DNA of 64,000 nt from Variovorax sp. N23 (GCF_025486315.1 NZ_JAOOPY010000004.1:1-64000), one strand, 5' to 3'. Positions 34,818 to 43,373 are shown, counted from the stretch's first letter. The notes: generated from the sequence alone by a model not told the origin. Translations and numbers: made by a program.

Positions 34818-35846
34818 TCAATCGATGCGCCGGCCGTCGGCGCCGAAGCCGTGGGCCTCGTCGGGCGACCAGCGCAAGTGCACGCGCTCGCCTGGCGTGG
34901 CCACATGGCCGCCGGCGGCGCGCACCAGCAGCACTTCGCTGCCGACGGCGCAGCGCAGCACCAGGTCGGCACCCAGGTACTCGACGCTCTGCACCACGGC
35001 GGGGATGCCGTCGGCGGCGAGCGTGATCGCCTCGGGGCGCACGCCCAACTGCACGGCCTTCGCGGCCGGCGCGCCCGACGCGACATCGCTCCCGGCGATG
35101 CGGCCGTCGGCTTCGAGCGCGACGAGGTTCATGGGCGGCGTGCCGATGAAGCGCGCCGCGAAGGTGGTGGCCGGGCGCGCATACAGCGCACGTGGCGTGC
35201 CGGCCTGCTCGACCCGGCCCTGGTTCAGCAGCACCACCTGGTCGGCCATGCTCATCGCCTCGGTCTGGTCGTGCGTGACGTAGACGACGGTGAGGCCCAG
35301 CTTCTGCTGCAGCTCGCGCAGTTCGCGCCGCATGTCCTGGCGCAGCTGGGCGTCGAGGTTCGAGAGCGGCTCGTCCATCAGGCAGACCTTGGCCTGCGCC
35401 ACCAGCGCGCGGCCGAGCGCCACGCGCTGCTGCTGGCCGCCGGAGAGCTGGCCGGGCTTGCGGTCGAGCAGGGCCGTGAGGCCGAGCAGGGCGGCGGCGT
35501 TGCGCAGGCGTTCGGCGCTTTCGGCGGCGGGCACCTTGCGCACCGACAGGCCGAAGCCGATGTTGTCGGCCACGCTCAGGTGCGGGAAGAGGGCGTAGTT
35601 CTGGAACACCATCGCAATGCCGCGCTGCGCCGGCGGCAGATCCGTCACGTCCTTGTCATCGATCAACACCTGCCCCTGCGTGGCCGTCTCCAGCCCCGCG
35701 ATGATGCGCAGCGTGGTGGATTTCCCGCAGCCCGACGGGCCGAGAAGCACGCAGAAGGAACCGGAAGCGATCTGGAGGCTGACGGCGTGCAGCGCGGTGC
35801 TGTCGCCCCATGATTTGGCGACCCCGTTCAGGGCAATCGAAGACAT
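34818..35846 (-). CDS. ugpC: ABC transporter ATP-binding protein, UgpC/MalK type
   Basis: Cytoplasmic ATPase of 342 residues energising the UgpAE permease. Walker A is [14 protein letters not shown], the signature [16 protein letters not shown], Walker [13 protein letters not shown], and the switch His is in [12 protein letters not shown]-terminal TOBE/OB regulatory domain follows (about 235-342; [12 protein letters not shown]). First gene of the operon C-B-A-E-EEP. Upstream lies a 133-base space shared with phaB, on the opposite strand. Confidence 0.92.
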   Translation of the reverse strand: MSSIALNGVAKSWGDSTALHAVSLQIASGSFCVLLGPSGCGKSTTLRIIAGLETATQGQVLIDDKDVTDLPPAQRGIAMVFQNYALFPHLSVADNIGFGLSVRKVPAAESAERLRNAAALLGLTALLDRKPGQLSGGQQQRVALGRALVAQAKVCLMDEPLSNLDAQLRQDMRRELRELQQKLGLTVVYVTHDQTEAMSMADQVVLLNQGRVEQAGTPRALYARPATTFAARFIGTPPMNLVALEADGRIAGSDVASGAPAAKAVQLGVRPEAITLAADGIPAVVQSVEYLGADLVLRCAVGSEVLLVRAAGGHVATPGERVHLRWSPDEAHGFGADGRRID

Positions 35847-35979
35847 GCCGCAGTGTAGGAACGAGATGTGACAGTTGTGTTGCCCTTGCAGGTCAGTGTT
35901 TTCCTGGGCCGGAGGCCGTGAGAAACTTCGCTACAGTGATTCGGCCTGTCCAGGCCTCGTACCAATCCAAGGAACACTC

Positions 35980-36717
35980 ATGAGCAAAAAAGTCGCCTAC
36001 GTCACCGGTGGCATGGGGGGAATCGGAACCGCCATCTGCCAGCGCCTCCACAAGGACGGCTTCACCGTCATCGCCGGGTGCGGCCCGACGCGCGACTACG
36101 GCAAGTGGCTGGCCGAGCAGAAGGCGCAGGGCTTCGACTTCTACGCCTCGGTCGGCAATGTCGGCGACTGGAATTCGACCGTCGACGCCTTCAGCAAGGC
36201 CAAGGCCGAACACGGCAGCATCGACGTGCTGGTCAACAACGCCGGCATCACCCGCGACCGCATGTTCCTCAAGATGACGCCCGAGGACTGGAGCGCCGTC
36301 ATCGAGACCAACCTCAACAGCATGTTCAATGTCACCAAGCAGGTGGTGGCCGACATGGTGGAAAAGGGCTGGGGCCGCATCATCAACATCAGCTCGGTCA
36401 ACGGCGCCAAGGGCCAGGCTGGCCAGACCAACTACTCCGCAGCCAAGGCCGGCATGCACGGCTTCACGATGGCGCTGGCGCAGGAAATGGCCAACAAGGG
36501 CGTGACGGTCAACACCGTGAGCCCGGGCTACATCGGCACCGACATGGTCAACGCGATCCGCCAGGAAGTGCTCGACAAGATCATCGCCACCATCCCCGTC
36601 AAGCGCCTGGGCAAGCCCAGCGAGATCGCCTCGATCATCTCGTGGCTCGCGACCGACGAAGGCGGCTACTCCACCGGCGCCGACTTCTCGGTCAATGGTG
36701 GCCTGCACATGCATTGA
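35980..36717 (+). CDS. phaB: Acetoacetyl-CoA reductase
   Basis: NADPH-dependent reduction of acetoacetyl-CoA to (R)-3-hydroxybutyryl-CoA for polyhydroxybutyrate synthesis. The 245-residue SDR has the cofactor motif TGGMGGIGTA at the N-terminus, NNAG at about 87-90, catalytic Ser in INISSVNG, and YSAAK (Tyr, Lys). SVNGAKGQAGQTNYSAAKAG and PGYIGTDMV are characteristic of PhaB. AAGGAA lies 5 bases upstream of the ATG at 35980. phaC and phaA are not adjacent in this window. A strong intrinsic terminator follows. Confidence 0.94.
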   Translation: MSKKVAYVTGGMGGIGTAICQRLHKDGFTVIAGCGPTRDYGKWLAEQKAQGFDFYASVGNVGDWNSTVDAFSKAKAEHGSIDVLVNNAGITRDRMFLKMTPEDWSAVIETNLNSMFNVTKQVVADMVEKGWGRIINISSVNGAKGQAGQTNYSAAKAGMHGFTMALAQEMANKGVTVNTVSPGYIGTDMVNAIRQEVLDKIIATIPVKRLGKPSEIASIISWLATDEGGYSTGADFSVNGGLHMH

Positions 36718-36737
36718 CGCGGCCCGAGGTGTCGCCG

Positions 36738-36766
36738 AAAACCCGCTGCGGCGGGTTTTCCTTTTT
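36738..36766 (+). terminator. Intrinsic terminator after phaB
   Basis: Nine-base arms AAAACCCGC (36738-36746) and GCGGGTTTT (36751-36759) enclose a TGCG loop, followed by CCTTTTT. It lies 20 bases past the phaB stop codon. The A-tract on the left side means it could also work in the other direction. Confidence 0.85.
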
Positions 36767-36925
36767 GTCGCTGCCACAACGCCAGGGTGACCGACGCGGC
36801 CGCCAAGGCGACGGGAGTTGACGCCGGTCAACCGGCGGCGCGGGTTAACACCTAGATTGCACGTACCCGCCGGCGACACGGAGCGCCGAACGTGGCTGGC
36901 CTGCCGGCACTTCGGAAAGAATCGA

Positions 36926-38434
36926 ATGAACTACACCCGTCTCAAGGCGGCATTGCGCTACTTCAACGAAGCGGTGCCTTTCAAACTGGTCCCCGCGCTG
37001 ATCGCCACCGCCGTGCTGGCGACGCTCCTGCTGATTCCCCGCCCCGACGGGCTCACGCCCGATGCCTGGCGCCTGGTGGCGATCTTCCTGACCACGATCG
37101 TGGCGATCATCCTCAAGGTCATGCCCATCGGCGTCATGGCGATGATGGCCATCGTGATCGTCTCGCTGACGCAGGTCACCTCGACCTCGTCCAAAGGTGC
37201 GATCACCGATGCGCTGGGCAGCTTTTCCAGCCCGCTGATCTGGCTGATCGTGGTCGCGATCCTGATCTCGCGCGGGCTGAAGAAAACCGGCCTGGGCAGC
37301 CGCATCGGCCTGATCTTCATCTCGCTGCTGGGCAAGCGCACGATCGGCATCGGCTACGGCCTGGCCATCTGCGAGCTGGTGCTGGCGCCCTTCACGCCCA
37401 GCAACACGGCGCGCGGCGGCGGCATCGTGCATCCGATCATGAAGTCCATCGCGACGGCCTTCGACTCGGACCCGGCCAAGGGCACGCAGGGCAAGGTCGG
37501 CACCTACCTGGCGCTGGTCAACTACCACGCCAATCCGATCACGTCGGCCATGTTCCTGACGGCGACGGCCCCCAACCCGCTGGTGGTGGACTACGTCGCC
37601 AAGGCGACCCACCAGAGCTTCCATCTGTCCTGGACGACCTGGGCGCTGTGCATGGTCCTGCCCGGCCTCGTCTGCCTGCTCGTGATGCCGCTGGTGATCT
37701 ACCTGCTGTCGCCACCCGAGCTGAAGGCCACGCCGGACGCCGTGACCTACGCGCGCGCCGAACTCGCGACGATGGGGCCGCTCGCGCCCCGCGAGAAAGT
37801 CATGCTGGGCACCTTCGCTCTGTTGCTGGTGCTGTGGGCGAACGTGCCGGCGATGCTGTTCGGCCCCGCCTTCACGCTCGACCCGACGGTGGTCGCCTTC
37901 GTCGGCCTGTTCGTGCTGATCATCACCGGCACCATCGACTGGGACGACGTGCTGTCCGAGAAGAGCGCGTGGGACACCCTGATCTGGTTCGGCGCACTGG
38001 TGATGCTGGCCGAGCAGTTGAACAAGGTCGGCGTGATCGCCTGGTTCTCCCAAGGCATGAAGGGCGCCATCGTCACCAGCGGCATGGGCTGGCCGCCGAT
38101 CGCCGCAATCCTGGTGCTGGTCTTCGTGTTCTCTCACTACCTGTTCGCCAGTACCACGGCGCATGTCAGCGCGATGCTGCTCGCGTTCCTGGGCGTCGGT
38201 GCGCAGCTGATTCCGGCCGCCTACGTGGTGCCCTTCATGCTGATGATGACGGCCGGCTCGGCCATCATGATGACGCTGACGCACTACGCCACCGGCACGT
38301 CGCCGATCATCTTCGGCAGCGGCTACGTCACGATGGGCCTGTGGTGGCGTGTGGGTTTCGTGATGTGCGTGGTCGAGCTGCTCGTCTTCGCCGTCGTCGG
38401 CACGGCCTGGTGGAAGGTTCTGGGTTTCTGGTGA
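36926..38434 (+). CDS. Dicarboxylate transporter, DASS/CitT family
   Basis: Inner-membrane carboxylate transporter of 502 residues with about 12-14 hydrophobic segments. Family signatures: LAPFTPSNTARGGGIVHPIMKS (the conserved Ser-Asn-Thr pore motif), NPITSAMFLTATAPNPLV, and near the C-terminus THYATGTSPIIFGSGYV, the second pore motif. Such proteins take up or exchange succinate, malate, citrate or tartrate. GGAAAGA lies 5 bases upstream of the ATG. Monocistronic, with no regulator nearby. The substrate cannot be read from sequence. Confidence 0.9.
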   Translation: MNYTRLKAALRYFNEAVPFKLVPALIATAVLATLLLIPRPDGLTPDAWRLVAIFLTTIVAIILKVMPIGVMAMMAIVIVSLTQVTSTSSKGAITDALGSFSSPLIWLIVVAILISRGLKKTGLGSRIGLIFISLLGKRTIGIGYGLAICELVLAPFTPSNTARGGGIVHPIMKSIATAFDSDPAKGTQGKVGTYLALVNYHANPITSAMFLTATAPNPLVVDYVAKATHQSFHLSWTTWALCMVLPGLVCLLVMPLVIYLLSPPELKATPDAVTYARAELATMGPLAPREKVMLGTFALLLVLWANVPAMLFGPAFTLDPTVVAFVGLFVLIITGTIDWDDVLSEKSAWDTLIWFGALVMLAEQLNKVGVIAWFSQGMKGAIVTSGMGWPPIAAILVLVFVFSHYLFASTTAHVSAMLLAFLGVGAQLIPAAYVVPFMLMMTAGSAIMMTLTHYATGTSPIIFGSGYVTMGLWWRVGFVMCVVELLVFAVVGTAWWKVLGFW

Positions 38435-38574
38435 GCGGGCCGGGCGATGGGGTTTTCTGCCGGCGCGCGGGGCGCCGGCGCGATGGACGCTAAAGTCACG
38501 GCAGCCTCTTGCCGCCGGCATCGGCGGCAAGCGCCCCGGATTTCCGCCCTCTCGACCGCCCAGCGCCCCCCCGG

Positions 38575-40266
38575 ATGCCCCACAGCGTTTCCCTGATCAA
38601 CACCATCGCGGCCGGCCTGGGCCTCGCGCTCGTGCTCGGCTTCCTGGCGGTGCGCATCCGCCTGCCGGCGCTGGTGGGCTACCTGCTCGCGGGCGTGATC
38701 ATCGGGCCGTTCACGCCCGGCTTCGTGGCCGACGCCGGCATCGCCGCGCAGCTCGCCGAGATCGGCGTGATGCTGCTGATGTTCGGCGTCGGCCTGCATT
38801 TCTCGCTCGACGACCTGCTGGCCGTCCGCAAGATCGCCGTACCCGGCGCGCTGGTGCAGATCGCCGTGGCCACGCTGATGGGCGGCTCGCTGGCGCTCTG
38901 GTGGGACTGGCCGGTGGGCGCTGCGCTGGTGTTCGGGCTGGCGCTGTCGGTGGCCAGCACGGTGGTGCTGCTGCGCGCGCTGGAGAGCCTGGGGCTGCTC
39001 GATTCCTACACCGGGCGCATCGCCGTGGGCTGGCTGGTCGTCGAGGACCTGGCCATGGTGCTGGTGCTCGTGCTGCTGCCGCCGCTGGCCAGCACGCTGG
39101 GCGGCTCGGCCGAGGGTGCCGACGCCGGCGCGATCTGGACCACGCTGGGCGTCACGCTGCTGCAGGTCGGCGGCTTCGTGGCGCTGATGCTGGTGGTCGG
39201 CCGGCGCGCCTTCCCGTGGATCCTCTGGCAGGTCGCCCGCACCAACTCGCGCGAGCTGTTCACGCTGTGCGTGGTGGCCGCCGCTGTGAGCATCGCCTTC
39301 GCATCGGCGGCGCTCTTCGGCGTGTCCTTCGCGCTGGGCGCCTTCTTCGCCGGCATGGTGATGCGCGAATCCGAATTCAGTCAGCGCGCCGCCGAGGAAT
39401 CGCTGCCGCTGCGCGACGCCTTCGCCGTGCTCTTCTTCGTCTCCGTCGGCATGCTGTTCAACCCGGCCGTGCTGATCGAGCGGCCGCTGCAGGTGCTGGC
39501 GGTGGTGCTGGTCATCGTGGTGGGCAAGTCGATCGCCGCCTGCGTGCTGGTGCTGGCCTTCCGCTACCCGCTGAACACCGCGCTGACGGTGAGCGCCAGC
39601 CTGGCGCAGATCGGCGAGTTTTCCTTCATCCTGGTGGGGCTGGGCGTGTCGCTGAAGCTGATGCCGGCCGAAGGCCAGAGCCTGGTCCTGGCCGGCGCGC
39701 TGATCTCCATCGCCACCAACCCGCTGTGGTTCAGCCTGATCGCGCCCCTGCAGAAGTGGCTGCATGCCCATTCGTCCTTCGCGCGCGGCCTCCAGGCGCG
39801 TGACGATCCGCTGGCCGAACTGCCGACGACGACCGAGGCGCGCTACCTGTCGCGCCAGGTGGTGCTGGTGGGCTACGGGCGGGTCGGCCGGCGCATCGCC
39901 GCGGCGCTCACGGCACACCACATCCCTTTCGTGGTGGCCGAGCAGAACCGCGAGCTGGTCGAGAAGCTGCGCGCCGAGGGCGTGGCCGCGGTGTGGGGCG
40001 ATGCCTCGGAGCCTGCCGTGCTGATCCAGGCGCACATTGCACGGGCGCGCGTGCTGGTCATCGCTGCCCCCGATGCCATGAACGTGCGGCAGATGGTCGA
40101 GACGGCGCGAACGCTCAACCCCGATATCGAAACGGTCATCCGCAGCCACAACGAGGACGAGGCGCGGCTGCTGACGCAGGAAGCCGCCGTGACGGTCTTC
40201 CTCGGCGAGCACGAACTGGCGCAGGCCATGGCGCGCGACGTGGTGCGGCGGGCAAGGCCGGCGTGA
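38575..40266 (+). CDS. KefB/YbaL-like cation:proton antiporter with RCK domain
   Basis: Monovalent cation:proton antiporter of 563 residues. Transmembrane CPA2 domain runs from 1 to about 390 (LPALVGYLLAGVIIGPFTPGF; GVMLLMFGVGLHFSLDDLL; GWLVVEDLAMVLVLVLLPPL with the conserved VED motif). The TrkA-N nucleotide-binding domain begins at about 422 (QVVLVGYGRVGRRIAAAL, a GxGxxG fold) and continues to GDASEPAVL and DAMNVRQMV. It resembles YbaL/RosB-type Kef proteins. It stands alone, convergent with the hypothetical gene at 40287. Confidence 0.9.
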   Translation: MPHSVSLINTIAAGLGLALVLGFLAVRIRLPALVGYLLAGVIIGPFTPGFVADAGIAAQLAEIGVMLLMFGVGLHFSLDDLLAVRKIAVPGALVQIAVATLMGGSLALWWDWPVGAALVFGLALSVASTVVLLRALESLGLLDSYTGRIAVGWLVVEDLAMVLVLVLLPPLASTLGGSAEGADAGAIWTTLGVTLLQVGGFVALMLVVGRRAFPWILWQVARTNSRELFTLCVVAAAVSIAFASAALFGVSFALGAFFAGMVMRESEFSQRAAEESLPLRDAFAVLFFVSVGMLFNPAVLIERPLQVLAVVLVIVVGKSIAACVLVLAFRYPLNTALTVSASLAQIGEFSFILVGLGVSLKLMPAEGQSLVLAGALISIATNPLWFSLIAPLQKWLHAHSSFARGLQARDDPLAELPTTTEARYLSRQVVLVGYGRVGRRIAAALTAHHIPFVVAEQNRELVEKLRAEGVAAVWGDASEPAVLIQAHIARARVLVIAAPDAMNVRQMVETARTLNPDIETVIRSHNEDEARLLTQEAAVTVFLGEHELAQAMARDVVRRARPA

Positions 40267-40286
40267 GCGGGCGGCGCGGTTGCCGC

Positions 40287-40691
40287 TCAGAGGTCCTCGA
40301 TCACCAGCATCCGGTAGCGCTGCGCGATGGAGTAGGGCACCGTGCGCACGACCGCCATCAGCCGTTCGGCGGCTTCCTCGTCCTCGGTCTTCACCAGCAG
40401 TGCCGCATGGCCCTCCCGGGCGAGCTTGGTGTAGGCGCGGACCGTCGCCCCTTCGGTGCCGGCGCTCGGCAGCGGGTTGTCGGCGTCGCTGGCGGTCGGG
40501 GTGATCTGCGACAGCAGGATATCCGGCGGAATCAGGTAGATCGCGTCGGCGCTGAAACCCTTCTCGACCAATTGCCGGCCCACCTGCCTGGCATCGTCGG
40601 GGTCGGGAAACATCACCATGGAATAACCCGTGGGATAGAAGGCGCCGCCGATGGTGGCCGTCATGCTGGGGTCGAGCGAAAAATTTCTCAT
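40287..40691 (-). CDS. Hypothetical protein, unknown function
   Basis: A soluble 134-residue protein I do not recognise. It begins MRNFSLDPSMTATIGG. The body looks like a ferredoxin-type alpha/beta fold: GYSMVMFPDPDDARQVGRQL, GFSADAIYLIPPDILL, and a C-terminal VRAYTKLAREGHAALLVKTE and YRMLVIEDL. No signal, Cys or catalytic motif. A start 15 bases further upstream (40706) is possible. It is divergent from the small gene at 40941; the shared region holds a near-perfect 30-base palindrome. Confidence 0.65.
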   Translation of the reverse strand: MRNFSLDPSMTATIGGAFYPTGYSMVMFPDPDDARQVGRQLVEKGFSADAIYLIPPDILLSQITPTASDADNPLPSAGTEGATVRAYTKLAREGHAALLVKTEDEEAAERLMAVVRTVPYSIAQRYRMLVIEDL

Positions 40692-40800
40692 GGCGCGTTT
40701 CTCCATCGCAATGGTTCACAGGGTGCTTCGAGCGCTGCGAGCGTAGGCCGCCCGCGGTGCGCGGCGGTGTAGGGAGAAACAAGCGAGCCATGTGTGCAAA

Positions 40801-40830
40801 ATGCCCGTTGTTGTCGACAACGACAGGCAT
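40801..40830. promoter_or_regulatory. 30-base near-perfect palindrome, putative operator
   Basis: The arms ATGCC(40801-40805)/GGCAT(40826-40830) flank an inner perfect 12-base palindrome GTTGTCGACAAC (40810-40821). Over the full 30 bases only two of fifteen pairs fail. It lies between the divergent genes at 40691 and 40941, 110 bases from each. The size and symmetry suggest a dimeric or tetrameric regulator site or a cruciform. Confidence 0.5.
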
Positions 40831-40940
40831 TTCAATGGCATCGATTGACATTTGTAATAGACCGTGACTTTCTCCGCAGGCGTTTTCAGGCGCCGTGCAT
40901 ACGATGCGCGGGTGCTCTTGATCCATCACTCCCCCAGCCC

Positions 40941-41159
40941 ATGTCCCCATTGCGAAACATCGCGTTGACGGTGCACGAGCTCGAGGATGGCGAGTTCTAC
41001 TGGGTCCTGATGGAAGCCACCGACTACGCCATGGAAGAGGCGCTGCCCTACCTCCCCGTCGAGTCCTCCGCCGACCCCTACGCCACGTATGCCAACGCGC
41101 TGGTGGCCGGGCTCGCCGCGATGCGCCGCATGTTCGGCAACCACGGCCCGCGCGACTGA
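40941..41159 (+). CDS. Small hypothetical protein
   Basis: A 72-residue soluble protein, MSPLRNIALTVHELEDG at the N-terminus and AALRRM-like AGLAAMRRMFGNHGPRD at the end. The acidic core EFYWVLMEATDYAMEEALPYLP suggests a small alpha/beta fold. Codon use matches neighbours. The ATG at 40941 starts the clean coding stretch; sequence upstream in frame has Arg/Cys-rich content and is unlikely to be translated. Function unknown. Confidence 0.55.
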   Translation: MSPLRNIALTVHELEDGEFYWVLMEATDYAMEEALPYLPVESSADPYATYANALVAGLAAMRRMFGNHGPRD

Positions 41160-41529
41160 CCGCGGCTCGAAACACCCCTGATTCCAAGCGATCGTCAGAT
41201 CGCTGGTGAAGCGCGCTTTGCACTTCTAGACTGACTCTCCGGTCGCGAACCATGTTGCTGTTCGCGGGGTTTGGAGGCGTCTGGGCCAATGCGCAATACA
41301 GGGGGCGACGTACTCGCCGCAGTTCTCCCGGCTGGAGCCGGCGCCGTCATCGCGGCAGGCGGACGATGCGCATGGTGAACATGGCCATCGCGAAAGCCCA
41401 CGGTTCATCCCGTCGACGGTGCCACACGGCCCTGGTGGGCGCCTCCGATGCCGCGAGAGAAAACCCGCGCCGTGCGCTGCGCGCGCTCGGCGGTCGGCTG
41501 GACCAGTTCGAGCTGTTGGTGGTGGTCTG
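41160..41529. other. Degenerate spacer without an intact gene
   Basis: No supported gene. A 7-base inverted repeat, AGCGATC-GTCA-GATCGCT, lies at 41188-41205. Open frames on both strands are broken and show no family resemblance that I trust. The stretch leads into the response-regulator relic and marks the start of a decayed zone. Confidence 0.45.
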
Positions 41530-41750
41530 CCCGGTTTCTCTCGTGGCAAGCCATCGGGCGGCCTGAGGGGCATCCTCGGGGCCCGCGGTCTTCCCGATGG
41601 GAAGAGGGCGCTCCATGCAAGGATTTCTCGCGTGCGGCGCGCGCTGGTCCTCGACGCCGATCCCGAGTGGCGAGTCGACAGCGTGCCCGGCGTCGGGTAT
41701 CGACTGGCGCGACCCGAAGCTCACGCCTCGACCGCGGCGCGCTTCGGCAG
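41530..41750 (+). pseudogene. OmpR-type response regulator, 3' (winged-helix) fragment
   Basis: Frame from about 41592 reads KRALHARISRVRRALVL and then WRVDSVPGVGYRLARPE, the recognition helix and wing of an OmpR/PhoB DNA-binding domain. Sequence further upstream carries pieces of the same domain in another frame (LDQFELLVV at about 41501). The receiver domain is missing. Frame breaks and truncation make it non-functional. Its 3' end runs into the opposing sensor-kinase fragment. Confidence 0.55.
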
Positions 41751-41840
41751 CACCAACCAGAACGTGCAGCCGCCTTCGTCGCCGCTGTGAAGCAACACCT
41801 GCCCCCCGTGGCGGGTGGCGACCGTCTTGACGCGTCCGCC
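41721..41840 (-). pseudogene. Sensor histidine kinase, C-terminal fragment
   Basis: Reads GGRVKTVATRHGGQVLLHSG and CTFWLVLPKRAAVEA then stop, typical of the last 39 residues of a HATPase domain (after the G box) in a QseC-like kinase. The upstream kinase body is absent. It faces the response-regulator fragment and lies 28 bases upstream of the dusA start codon, so this junction is probably the product of deletions beside the integration site. Confidence 0.6.
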
Positions 41841-41868
41841 GGGGCGGCATTGCATAATGCGCGAGAAA

Positions 41869-41940
41869 ATGCTTTCAGATCAAGAACTTAGCGCAGACCG
41901 GCTGTCCGTCGCCCCGATGATGGATAAGTCGGAAACCTGA
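41869..41940 (+). pseudogene. dusA: dusA 5' fragment, putative island attachment scar
   Basis: The frame from ATG 41869 reads MLSDQELSADRLSVAPMMD, matching the N-terminus of tRNA-dihydrouridine synthase A. The next conserved residues should be WTDRHCR. Instead, directly after the codons for MMD, the sequence changes to KSET and a stop. A -10-like CATAAT sits upstream at 41848. dusA 5' ends are known integration sites for a class of tyrosine integrases, so this is best read as one att junction, with core near 41900-41926. The rest of dusA is not in the window. Confidence 0.65.
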
Positions 41941-42225
41941 TAAAAATCAAATACTTAGGGGCGCCTGTGTGCACGTCGTGTGCACTGCTTTTGCGGATCC
42001 ACCCTAAGCCACTCGATTTGCAGCCGCTTTGCTTCGCTGCGATGTAGCTGCTGCAGTCCGCCTTTCCTCTACCGTTTCGTGCTCGCGAGCGGCGTCTGGC
42101 TTGAGCGCGAATTCAAGGCAAAACCGCTCATTCCGCGACGGGCACCGGGCCGACGCGCGTCTCTACCACCTCGAAGTCGGGCACCGCGGTGCGGCCCTGC
42201 CGGAAGCCTGATCCGCTGGCGCCGC

Positions 42226-42336
42226 CTACTCGGCGAGTTGCAGGAACACGCGCCCGCCTTCGATGCGCACCGGATAGCATTGCAGGTCCACAGTGACCGG
42301 CGCGAAAGTCGCGGCCACACGGGGTGTTTCGGTCAT
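42226..42336 (-). pseudogene. Rieske ferredoxin, C-terminal fragment
   Basis: The last part of a Rieske ferredoxin: after an accidental Met it reads FAPVTVDLQCYPVRIEGGRV and FLQLAE stop. The intact ferredoxin at 47380 ends [18 protein letters not shown] and VWLALD, so these are clearly related. The iron-sulfur-binding part is gone. It lies 13 bases downstream of the oxygenase alpha-subunit relic, in the same order as in the intact operon minus the beta subunit. Confidence 0.7.
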
Positions 42337-42349
42337 GTCGTTCACGGGG

Positions 42350-42520
42350 TCAGGCCTCCATGACTTCGCGCCAGTAGGCGTACATGCCGCGGATCAGCGT
42401 CTCGGTCACCATGTGGTCGGTGTCGCCGACCTCGTGCCCCACCGAGCTCGGCCAGCGTTCGGTGGAGGGCTTCTGCTCGAAGCCTTGCTGCGAGAACTCG
42501 ATCACCTCGCCCGAGGCCGC
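42350..42520 (-). pseudogene. Ring-hydroxylating oxygenase alpha subunit, C-terminal fragment
   Basis: Reads GEVIEFSQQGFEQKPSTERW, then [20 protein letters not shown] and WREVMEA stop. The intact alpha subunit at 45561 has [35 protein letters not shown] and WRKVMEP in the same places, so this is a diverged paralogue rather than an exact copy. Only about 55 codons remain; both metal centres are lost. Together with the ferredoxin relic it shows that a second oxygenase operon once existed on this side. Confidence 0.8.
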
Positions 42521-42661
42521 GCAAGACGCTCGGCTTCCACACACCCGCTGAGATGTTCAGCGAATGTGTTGCATCGACCGGTAGAATCCGCCGCCCGAAG
42601 CGGCTGTCCGCGTCACTCGAAAACGGACGGCCTATGACCGGGAAGGCTCGTTGGGGGGCTG

Positions 42662-42913
42662 CTAAACCTCGAGCGCGACCTGCCCACCGTCGACCGCTAC
42701 CAGGTAGCCGGGCGCGCCGGCGACTTCCTCGATCGTCACGCCCATGAAATGCGTGTCGTGGATCTCGTCGCCCGGATCGCGACCGAGGTTGCGCATGCGG
42801 ATGAACGCGCTGCGCTGCTCGGGCGACAGCACGAGCTTCTGCGGGTACTTCTTGTCGTGCGCCTTCCAATGCGCCGAGACTGCCTTGGTGACGGCGTCGT
42901 AAATGTTGCTCAT
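42662..42913 (-). CDS. Small conserved-looking hypothetical protein
   Basis: A soluble 83-residue protein: MSNIYDAVTKAVSAHWKAHD, then KKYPQKLVLSPEQRSAF, MRNLG, DEIHDTHFMGVTIEEV and a C-terminal YLVAVDGGQVALEV. It has the balanced composition and G/C third-position bias of a real gene, with no membrane segment. I do not recognise a family. It lies amid relics, upstream of the oxygenase fragments, and may be a surviving cargo gene. Confidence 0.5.
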   Translation of the reverse strand: MSNIYDAVTKAVSAHWKAHDKKYPQKLVLSPEQRSAFIRMRNLGRDPGDEIHDTHFMGVTIEEVAGAPGYLVAVDGGQVALEV

Positions 42914-43373
42914 GGCTGCATTGTCGCGGGCGGCATCGGCAGCACGCCGCCGTCCGTCTCGCAGGTGCCGAGCGTCATCGGGCTGACTTCTCACGCTGCC
43001 TATACTGCGGCGGTGACGGCAAGCGCAGCGGTTGGTAGAGGGCCCCTGAAGGGCAGCCCCTCACAACGTGAGGTCCTCGAAGCTGCCGCCGTCACCACGA
43101 TTCAGGGCGGTGCTCGCCACTGACCCGGATCCCTCGCCACGCTGCCGGTTTCGCAGGCGAATTCGGGCCTGCTAAAAGTCAATGAAATCAACGACTTGCA
43201 GCGCTTGCCGATCCCGAAAAAGCCTGTTTGAGGCACAGTTATGGCCCAATGAATCTGGGCGCTGTCACATGCCAGGCAGAGCCGCCAGCATGCAAGCCGT
43301 ACTGCCTCAGGCGGTGGATTCGTCGCGCTACAAAGATGCCGCCATTCAATGGTCTCGAGGCAGAGGCGGGAAC
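42914..43373. other. Non-coding stretch among relics
   Basis: No gene is supported in 460 bases. A short hairpin, GCCCA-ATGAATC-TGGGC, lies near 43235-43251. Base composition is slightly less GC-rich than the core genome stretch to the left. The sequence ends at the truncated 3' end of the ccdB-like gene. Confidence 0.4.

Noticed and set aside
38508..38531. Nine-base inverted repeat CTTGCCGCC-N6-GGCGGCAAG as a terminator after the DASS gene
   Set aside because: No T-run follows and GC-rich repeats are common in this genome; could be chance.
38323..41289. 988-codon minus-strand open frame
   Set aside because: Antisense to the KefB-like gene; composition typical of shadow frames.
42553..42747. 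Plus-strand frame after the oxygenase relic as a gene
   Set aside because: Short, Arg-rich and partly antisense to the 83-residue gene; no support.
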